Below are positions 54,080 to 59,261 of a stretch of 59,261 nucleotides of DNA, piece after piece. The stretch covers positions 1 through 59,261 of the forward strand of contig NZ_NIRT01000019.1 in the NCBI RefSeq assembly GCF_003207795.1, written 5' to 3'. How positions within the stretch are numbered: the stretch's first letter is position 1; every line of letters begins with the position of its first letter. Below the pieces are notes generated by a model. It was not told the DNA's origin. It was given only the letters and a program-made list of their open reading frames with translations, and ran no database searches. The DNA is from Komagataeibacter nataicola (GTDB lineage Bacteria; Pseudomonadota; Alphaproteobacteria; Acetobacterales; Acetobacteraceae). The position numbers and the translations under genes are program-made.

Positions 54080-54838
54080 CTAGCGCAGGGAGCGATTGGG
54101 CGCATCATCCGAATAGGCGAGGGATGAGGATGCACGTCCTGCAATGCCCTCGGGTGCTTCCGCCACTTCCGTGCTGTTGCGGTGGGTGGCGGTGGTGTGC
54201 GCCTGTGCCATGACGGTGGGGTTATGCATGGCCTTCTGGTAAGTGCTCAGCATCATGTGCGAGGTGGTATCGGGCCGGGCATAGATGAAGCCATAGGTGG
54301 GGTAAATGCTGCCAAAAGCGCCGTTGCGGCTGTTAAGCGCCACGCGCACGGCGGACCAGTCATTGTTGGGGGAGACATCGATAACCGGCACATCGCGGCT
54401 GATGCCCCGCTGGCCCCAGTGAGACTGGTCAATGATGATGGTGCGGTTGTTGACGAGCTGGCGCACCACGGCCACATGGCCAAGCGGCATGCGGCGCGTG
54501 CCACGGAAGTTGAGCACGCTGCCTTCCTCCGGTGCGCTGCCGCGTGCGTAACGGCCAGCGGCCTTGTACCACCAGTCTACCGCGTTGCCGCGAATCTCGA
54601 CATCGGATGCCGATTTGGCAAAGGCCACGCACTGGATCACATGCCCGCGCTCACGGGTGCCATGATAGGCAACGTGATGGACAGGCGCATGGTGGGAAAC
54701 GGTGGTGTGCACGGCGGTGGGGTGTACATGGCTGACATGCCGGACGGTATGGGCCTTGCCCTGTTCAGAAAACATGAATCCGAAAGTGGCCGTAAGGACG
54801 GAAAGCAGGACGCCACGCTTCATGTTTCTGATCCGCAT
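54080..54838 (-). CDS. Exported CHAP-domain protein
   Basis: 252 residues. A signal peptide (MRIRNMKRGVLLSVLTATFGFMF…) is followed by a His-rich linker and a CHAP (NlpC/P60-like) domain: VIQCVAFAKSASD with the catalytic Cys, VDWWYKAAGRYARGSAPEEGSVLNF and the catalytic His in MPLGHVAVVRQL, then WGQRG. CHAP enzymes cleave amide bonds in peptidoglycan, so the role is probably cell-wall remodelling in the periplasm. Start at ATG 54838 with GAGAG upstream; GTG 54856 is possible. The His-rich segment (HVSHVHPTAVHTTVSHHAP) is unusual for the family and may bind metal. Confidence 0.85.
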   Translation of the reverse strand: MRIRNMKRGVLLSVLTATFGFMFSEQGKAHTVRHVSHVHPTAVHTTVSHHAPVHHVAYHGTRERGHVIQCVAFAKSASDVEIRGNAVDWWYKAAGRYARGSAPEEGSVLNFRGTRRMPLGHVAVVRQLVNNRTIIIDQSHWGQRGISRDVPVIDVSPNNDWSAVRVALNSRNGAFGSIYPTYGFIYARPDTTSHMMLSTYQKAMHNPTVMAQAHTTATHRNSTEVAEAPEGIAGRASSSLAYSDDAPNRSLR

Positions 54839-55159
54839 TTTTCGCAATCTCTCCACCCCATCCGGGTGATTCTCAAAATGATCCGCTCACATCGCGTTCA
54901 TCGAGTAGCAAGCCCATTGCAAGTCTGACAAGCCTGCGCTGTGGAGGATGAAGAGCAACAAGGCATATTTCCTCCAAAAACAGGCTCAAAATGAAAAAAT
55001 AGGAATATATTCTTTATTCGGACTGTTTGTGCCCTGATTTTCCGTCGCTTATCCCAAGGATTTCAGCGGGGAGAACAGAAGTAGAATGATTCTGGGAAAG
55101 CGGGAAAGTTGCAAAAATGTGACATGTTTCACAGGCTCCCTTCCCGCTGACCTGAAGTC
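54839..55159. other. Intergenic stretch before the CHAP gene and after RidA
   Basis: 321 bases. Contains the CHAP gene's promoter region at its low end and the terminator-like hairpin at 55113 that follows RidA. AT-rich in 54960–55010. No gene seen. Confidence 0.5.
55113..55133 (-). terminator. Possible terminator after RidA gene
   Basis: On the minus strand a short stem TGTGA-AACATG-TCACA is followed by TTTTT, 27 bases past the RidA stop. The stem is only 5 bases, so termination is plausible but not strong. Confidence 0.4.
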
Positions 55160-55510
55160 TTATTTGGTCGCGATGATCATGATTTCGACCAGCACGTCCG
55201 GGTGCGCCATCTTGGCCTCGACACAGGCGCGGGCCGGTGCGCCGCCCTTGGGCAGCCAGGGGCCCCACACGGCATTCAGCGCGTCACGGTCATTGATGTC
55301 CTTCAGCCAGATCTGGGCCTGCAGCAGGCGGGTGTTGTCGGTGCCATGCAGTTCCAGTGCCTCGTCGATCTGGGTCAGCACGTCCTTGGTCTGGGCCGTG
55401 ATGTCGGCGGACAGGTCGCGCGCCACGAATCCCTGCGTGAACAGGAAGCCATGATACTCCACCACCTTGGACAGGATGGGGTTGGGCTCGGTGCGAATGA
55501 TCTTGCTCAT
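55160..55510 (-). CDS. RidA family protein (second copy)
   Basis: 116 residues, a typical-length RidA/YjgF protein: GFLFTQGFVARD, AQTKDVLTQIDEALELHGTDNTRLLQAQIWLKDINDRDALN and a C-terminal ARACVEAKMAHPDVLVEIMII with the conserved Arg and Glu. The variant around the arginine (ARACVEAK) resembles the RutC/other Rid subgroup rather than classical RidA (TR.xVxVxxLP), so activity on 2-aminoacrylate is uncertain. ATG 55510 fits family length. It lies 80 bases downstream of mocA in the same direction; a shared transcript is possible. Confidence 0.88.
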   Translation of the reverse strand: MSKIIRTEPNPILSKVVEYHGFLFTQGFVARDLSADITAQTKDVLTQIDEALELHGTDNTRLLQAQIWLKDINDRDALNAVWGPWLPKGGAPARACVEAKMAHPDVLVEIMIIATK

Positions 55511-55590
55511 GTTACGGGTCCTGGTTGGTTGGTTGGCATGCGGCGCGCCGCATGCGCTGCCTTCCCTCTTTGCGCCGGGCCGGGCTGAGG

Positions 55591-56229
55591 TCAACTCCCC
55601 GCGAAAAGGCGACTGAATTCAGCCAGTCGCTCCGGGGTATCAAAATCAGCCGCAATTTCCGCGCCTGCCGCCACGCGGGGCATGGCGGGGGCATGCTGCG
55701 CCAGCAGGTGGCGCGCGCCGCTATCGCCCCGGCCCGCCAGCAGGGCGGGAAAAACGGCACGGCCCCACAACACCGGGTTGCCACGCCTGCCTTCATGCAT
55801 GGCCAGCACGCCGGGGCAGCCGGGATGGGCCCCGAAGCTGGCCATCATGGTATCGAGCAGGAGGGGGCCTATCAGTGGCATGTCACCAAGGCAGATCAGC
55901 GCGCCTGTTATGGTGGGGTCATCCATGGCCGCCCGCACGCCCGCCGCCAGCGTGCGTGACAGGCCATGCGCATGGTCGGGCGCGGTGATGAAACGGGGGC
56001 GTCTGTTCGGGGGCAGGCCCCGTAACGCTGCCTGCCGGATCTCGGCGGCACGGTGGCCGAGCACAATGAAAACAGGATCGGCCCGGCTGGCTGTGACCGC
56101 GCGCAGGGTGCGGGCGATCATGGGCAGGCCGGTGGCATCGGGGGCGAGCAGCTTATGCGCGGGCGCCGTGCGGCTCGAGGTGCCGCCCGCCAGCACGATG
56201 GCGGCGATGCGCCCGGGGACGGCTGTCAC
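55591..56229 (-). CDS. MocA-like nucleotidyltransferase (molybdenum cofactor type)
   Basis: 212 residues. NTP-transferase fold with an unusual loop: VLAGGTSSRTAPAHKLL (residues ~11–27), where the family consensus has LAAG.S.RMG..K. Also ICLGDMPLIG (Mg-binding) and GRRGNPVLWG later. Probably transfers CMP to molybdopterin to make MCD for xanthine dehydrogenase-type enzymes. It starts with GTG 56229 that overlaps the XdhC gene stop (GTGA). The loop divergence means the substrate is not certain. Confidence 0.85.
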   Translation of the reverse strand: MTAVPGRIAAIVLAGGTSSRTAPAHKLLAPDATGLPMIARTLRAVTASRADPVFIVLGHRAAEIRQAALRGLPPNRRPRFITAPDHAHGLSRTLAAGVRAAMDDPTITGALICLGDMPLIGPLLLDTMMASFGAHPGCPGVLAMHEGRRGNPVLWGRAVFPALLAGRGDSGARHLLAQHAPAMPRVAAGAEIAADFDTPERLAEFSRLFAGS

Positions 56230-57311
56230 GCCCAGCCCGATACCCGCCCCAGTGGCTTGTTGTGCCGCACGGCCACGATCTCGGCCAGGATCGAGAGCGC
56301 GATTTCCGCTGCCCCCACCGCGCCAATGGCAAGGCCTACCGGACCGTGGATGCGCGCGATCTGGCCTGAGCCAAAACCAGTCTCTTGCAGGCGGCCCACG
56401 CGGGAGGCCTGTGTTTTGCGCGAGCCCAGCGCACCGATATAGAAGGCCTCGCTACCCAGGGCGAATTGCAGCGTCGGGTCATCGAGCTTGGCGTCATGCG
56501 TCAGGGTGACAATGGCGGTCTGGTTATCAATGCCCAATCGCTCAAGGGCTTCATCCGGCCAGTCGGTATCCAGCGTGATGCCGGGAAAACGCTCCGGCGT
56601 GGCCAGTTGCGTGCGCGGGTCGATGACCGTGACCGAAAAGCCGGTGCCCTGCGCCATGGGGGCCAGCACCTGCGCAATATGGACCGCCCCTACAATCAGC
56701 AGGCGTGGCGGCATGGGCACGAGATGCAGGAACCATGTCGCCTGTCCGGCTTCATCTTCCAGCCTCAGGCTGCGGCCGGTTTCAAAAACCTCGCGCGCGC
56801 GGGCGGCCAGGCGGGTCTCGAGGTCCGTGGGCGGAGCGGATGTGGCGGGCGCCGTATCATACAGCAGGCGGCATGTGCCGGTGGCGAGTTCGGTGGCCAT
56901 AATCACAGGCATGCGGGCGCGGCGCTTTTCGGCCACGGTTTCCAGCATGGACAGAGGTAGCGTGCCCTGCGGGTGGGTGGGCGTGCTGATCGCCGCCACG
57001 TACACGTCAAGCAGCCCGCCACAGGCCAGCCCAACCGTCCAGGCGTCGTCGCTCGATACGCCATAGGACAGCGCCGCCGGCCTGCCGGTCTGCATGACGG
57101 TGGCGGCTTCCCCGATCACCGCGCCTTCCACGCAGCCGCCGCTGACCGAGCCTTCGATGCGCCCGTTCTCGCACACGGCCATCATGCTGCCCGCGGGCCG
57201 GGGGGAACTGCCCCATGTCGAGGTGACGGTGGCAAGGGCGCAGGGCAGTCCCGCCCGGGCCCATTCGATCAGGAGATCCAGAGGATCGGGCGTGGAAGAA
57301 AGCTTTGTCAT
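56226..57311 (-). CDS. XdhC-family molybdoenzyme maturation protein
   Basis: 361 residues. N-terminal XdhC/CoxI domain (CALATVTSTWGSSPRPAGSMM and SVSGGCVEGAV) and C-terminal XdhC Rossmann domain (RLLIVGAVHIAQVLAPMAQGTGFSVTVID, ALTHDAKLDDPTLQ-like, YIGALGSRKT). XdhC inserts sulfurated cofactor into xanthine dehydrogenase or related hydroxylases. Coupled to mocA by GTGA. No molybdoenzyme structural gene (xdhA/xdhB, aldehyde oxidase) is in the window, so the target is elsewhere. Start ATG 57311. Confidence 0.92.
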   Translation of the reverse strand: MTKLSSTPDPLDLLIEWARAGLPCALATVTSTWGSSPRPAGSMMAVCENGRIEGSVSGGCVEGAVIGEAATVMQTGRPAALSYGVSSDDAWTVGLACGGLLDVYVAAISTPTHPQGTLPLSMLETVAEKRRARMPVIMATELATGTCRLLYDTAPATSAPPTDLETRLAARAREVFETGRSLRLEDEAGQATWFLHLVPMPPRLLIVGAVHIAQVLAPMAQGTGFSVTVIDPRTQLATPERFPGITLDTDWPDEALERLGIDNQTAIVTLTHDAKLDDPTLQFALGSEAFYIGALGSRKTQASRVGRLQETGFGSGQIARIHGPVGLAIGAVGAAEIALSILAEIVAVRHNKPLGRVSGWA

Positions 57312-57440
57312 GGCAGATGTACTTTATCAGCACGCATGCGCGCCTGTCACCCGCTGGACATGCATGCCCGGACACCCCATGTAATGTGATAACACGCGGG
57401 CCACCACAGGGTGGCCCGATGCATGAACGGAGTATTTTAT

Positions 57441-57821
57441 ATGAGCTATGTCGATCCGGTCTGGTATGTTGTGGCCGATAGCATTCACGCCCGCATTCTC
57501 AAGCACGGCGAACACGGTCTGACCACCATCACCCACCTCAAGAGCGACGACGCCAAGGGCATGGACGCCCCGCGTAATGGCGCCTATGGCAAGGTGATTG
57601 CCGAGTTCCTGAACAAGGCCGTCCGTGCGAAGGAAGCGCCGGGCATCGCCCTTGCCGCCCCCGGTGAGGTGATGCACCAGATCCGCGAACATCTGGACGT
57701 GGAAGCCCGCCCGCTGGTGGTGAAGGTGCTCGAGCATGACCTGACCAACACGCCGGACAACAAGCTGGCCCCGCATTTCGATATTCCGGCCACCGGCTGG
57801 CCGCTCGCCAAGGAGCGCTGA
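57441..57821 (+). CDS. Host-attachment-type protein (baeRF-like)
   Basis: 126 residues. MSYVDPVWYVVADSIHARIL at the start, then PRNGAYGKVIAEFLNKAVRAKEAPGIALAAPGEVMHQIREHL, and LVVKVLEHDLTNTPDNKLAPHF at the end. This follows the 'protein required for attachment to host cells' family (COG5622), which belongs to the bacterial release-factor-like baeRF group. Despite the name the molecular role is unproven; a link to translation or RNA is likely from the fold. GGAGTA precedes ATG 57441; divergent from xdhC and followed by a strong terminator. Confidence 0.85.
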   Translation: MSYVDPVWYVVADSIHARILKHGEHGLTTITHLKSDDAKGMDAPRNGAYGKVIAEFLNKAVRAKEAPGIALAAPGEVMHQIREHLDVEARPLVVKVLEHDLTNTPDNKLAPHFDIPATGWPLAKER

Positions 57822-57845
57822 GCCGCGCCTGTGGTTCAGTAACGG

Positions 57846-57877
57846 TGCGCCCTGCGGTAACGTGGGGCGCATTTTTT
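57846..57877 (+). terminator. Rho-independent terminator after host-attachment-type gene
   Basis: TGCGCCC (57846–57852) pairs with GGGCGCA (57865–57871), directly followed by TTTTTT. Confidence 0.9.
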
Positions 57878-57896
57878 GTTTGTAGGGCTTTTCATC

Positions 57897-58556
57897 ATGC
57901 CAACACCCCTGTCACTCGAAGTCGTGCCCGTGACCGCATTCGGGCAGAACTGCTCCATCCTGTGGAACCCCGATACGCATCATGCGGTCGTGGTCGATCC
58001 CGGTGGGGATGTGCCCCGCATCATGGCATCCCTGACAGACAAAGCCCTGACGGTTGACGCCATCTGGCTCACCCACGGTCATCTTGACCACGCAGGCGGT
58101 GCCGATGCCCTGCGGCGCGAACTCTCGGCCCGGCAGGGTGCGCCCGTGCCGGTGCTGGGGCCGGACCGGGCTGATGCGCCCCTGCTTGAAACCATTCCGC
58201 AGCAGGGCGCCCTGTTTGGCCTGAGTGGGGTGGAAAATGTAAAGCCGGACCGTTTTGTAAGGCATGGCGAAAAGCTCGAAGCCCTGGGTCACGGTTTTGA
58301 GGTGCGCCATGTGCCCGGCCACACGCCGGGGCATGTCATCTTTTATGATCCCGACGCCCGCTTCGCCTTTGTGGGCGATACCCTGTTCAGGGGCGGTGTG
58401 GGCCGCACCGATCTGTCCTATGGCGACCACGCGCAGCTGATGGATGCGATCGGGCGGGAATTGCTTACATTGGATGATGATGTCACGATCCTGCCCGGTC
58501 ATGGTCCCGCAACGACAATCGGCGCGGAGCGGAAGGGCAATCCCTTTCTGGCCTGA
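57897..58556 (+). CDS. MBL-fold metallohydrolase (glyoxalase II-like)
   Basis: 219 residues. Metal ligands: THGHLDHAGG (HxHxDH, ~61–66), PGHTPGH, GDTLFRGGVGRTDL (Asp ligand) and PGHGPATTIGAER. The overall layout is that of YcbL/GloB-like hydrolases acting on thioesters such as S-lactoylglutathione, but persulfide dioxygenase and other uses exist in the family. No signal peptide. ATG 57897 chosen; a TTG at 57876 would add seven residues. Sits right after the strong terminator. Confidence 0.9.
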   Translation: MPTPLSLEVVPVTAFGQNCSILWNPDTHHAVVVDPGGDVPRIMASLTDKALTVDAIWLTHGHLDHAGGADALRRELSARQGAPVPVLGPDRADAPLLETIPQQGALFGLSGVENVKPDRFVRHGEKLEALGHGFEVRHVPGHTPGHVIFYDPDARFAFVGDTLFRGGVGRTDLSYGDHAQLMDAIGRELLTLDDDVTILPGHGPATTIGAERKGNPFLA

Positions 58557-58591
58557 CGGATAGATTAAAGGGTGCAGGAGAGTATTTGCTT

Positions 58592-59104
58592 ATGATGTCC
58601 TTCAAGGCGGGCCGGTGGCTGGCCCTGGCCGCATGCATGGCCGCAGTGTCCGTTCCCGCCATGGCGGCGGAGGAGACGGGGGAACCCACCCACGCGCAGG
58701 CTCCGCTGCCCACCGTGCCGCTCACCATCACCACGGCCGATGGCACGAAGCATGTGTTCACGGTGGAAAAGGCCATGACCCCGCGTGAGCAGCAGGTGGG
58801 TGAAATGTTCCGCCCCTCGGTGCCGGCGGATGCCGGCATGATCTTCGTGTGGTCCTACCCGCGCCAGAGCGACATGTGGATGGAGAACACAAAAGCCCCG
58901 CTCGATATCGTCTTTATCGGGGCGGATAACCACATCTCTTCCATTGTCGAGAATGCCGTGCCGCTCAGCCTGGCCCGCATCAGCAGCCACGGCCCCGTGC
59001 GTGCCACGCTGGAATTGCAGGCGGGCATTACCGAAAAGCTGGGAATCGTGGTGGGAGACAAGGTCGATTCTGACGTGCTGGCGAGCAAGCCCGCTGGTAA
59101 GTGA
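58592..59104 (+). CDS. DUF192 exported protein
   Basis: 170 residues. Signal peptide MMSFKAGRWLALAACMAAVSVPAMAA, then a DUF192 domain: VEKAMTPREQQVGEMFR, GMIFVWSYPRQSDMWMENTKAPLDIVFIGADNHISSI and RATLELQAGITEKLGI. DUF192 proteins are small periplasmic beta-barrel proteins of unknown function. The frame extends to TTG 58586; ATG 58592 is preferred, with AGGAG about 15 bases upstream. Followed by a terminator hairpin. Confidence 0.9.
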   Translation: MMSFKAGRWLALAACMAAVSVPAMAAEETGEPTHAQAPLPTVPLTITTADGTKHVFTVEKAMTPREQQVGEMFRPSVPADAGMIFVWSYPRQSDMWMENTKAPLDIVFIGADNHISSIVENAVPLSLARISSHGPVRATLELQAGITEKLGIVVGDKVDSDVLASKPAGK

Positions 59105-59124
59105 TTCTATTATCTGGCTGTTTT

Positions 59125-59157
59125 CCGGGGGGCTGAAGGCACCCCGGAGCATATTTT
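59125..59157 (+). terminator. Probable terminator after DUF192 gene
   Basis: CCGGGG (59125–59130) and CCCCGG (59142–59147) form a stem around an 11-base loop, followed by AGCATATTTTT. Confidence 0.65.
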
Positions 59158-59261
59158 TCACCTTCTGTGCATTTTTCTGATTGACGGTAGATGGTGTGGG
59201 TCCTATATCCCCAATCACCGGCGGCGCTGAGGAAACTTCTTGAGCTTCTTTGGTGGATTTG

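Noticed and set aside
55014-55454. Frames between the CHAP gene and RidA
   Set aside because: Overlap RidA or lie in AT-rich spacer without ribosome-binding sites.
59158-59261. Possible tRNA or gene start at the window's end
   Set aside because: No acceptor-stem pairing or start codon with a ribosome-binding site could be found in the last 100 bases.

Overview
This 59.3 kb window is a high-GC, gene-dense bacterial chromosome segment. It carries the standard alphaproteobacterial gene groups NDUFA12–MlaD–DUF2155, lgt–methyltransferase–pgeF, and rplY–pth–ychF followed by proA–nadD–rsfS–rlmH. Protein content together with an abundant AT-rich intergenic hairpin repeat points to an acetic acid bacterium (Acetobacteraceae), most likely Komagataeibacter or Gluconacetobacter. 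The genus is inferred; no rRNA gene is present. I count about 62 credible protein genes and three tRNAs (Thr-TGT, Ser-GGA, Gln-TTG). I see no prophage, transposase or CRISPR array. Most of the window is core housekeeping.

Layout. 1–6 kb: an exported orphan, a small orphan, ilvD and an AsmA-like protein. 6–10 kb: tRNA-Thr, a one-cysteine DsbA-like protein divergent from an 8-oxoguanine deaminase, an SDR and tRNA-Ser. 10–17 kb: lepA, an S24-type regulator with a small overlapping upstream gene, an exported charged protein, a DEAD-box helicase and a zinc alcohol dehydrogenase. 17–20.5 kb: a minus-strand run in which a free-standing TSCPD-domain protein, apparently derived from B12-dependent ribonucleotide reductase, is followed by RidA and a FemAB/GNAT-like protein. 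20.8–25.5 kb: NDUFA12, MlaD, a small orphan, DUF2155, the trehalose genes otsB–otsA, dsbB and a DUF1328 protein. 25.6–30 kb: nadE, a glycine-rich RTX-like secreted protein and an HU protein. 30–34 kb: lactate-oxidation genes lutABC divergent from a LysR regulator.

33.9–38.6 kb holds the most unusual locus. A transglutaminase-like protein and a zinc-ribbon HEXXH metallopeptidase are divergent from a circularly permuted ATP-grasp enzyme and an alpha-E protein. In many genomes the ATP-grasp/alpha-E/transglutaminase set is accompanied by the proteasome-like protease Anbu. Here the translationally coupled protease gene is a metallopeptidase. 38.7–49 kb: tRNA-Gln, a TetR/COQ9-like protein, proC, ybjN, ubiK, hldD, lgt, a NDUFAF7-type methyltransferase, pgeF, a lipoprotein, prs, a histidine phosphatase and rplY. 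49–54 kb: pth, ychF, proA, nadD, rsfS, rlmH. 54–59 kb: a CHAP-domain protein, a second RidA, a mocA–xdhC pair, a host-attachment-type protein, an MBL hydrolase and a DUF192 protein.

Across the window, about 16 copies or fragments of one intergenic repeat lie outside genes, mostly just after stop codons. Each has a GC-stemmed hairpin (GCCGCC…GGCGGC with an A/T core) next to an AAGCTT-based hairpin. Both orientations occur, so the element looks mobile or REP-like, and several copies are shaped like bidirectional terminators.
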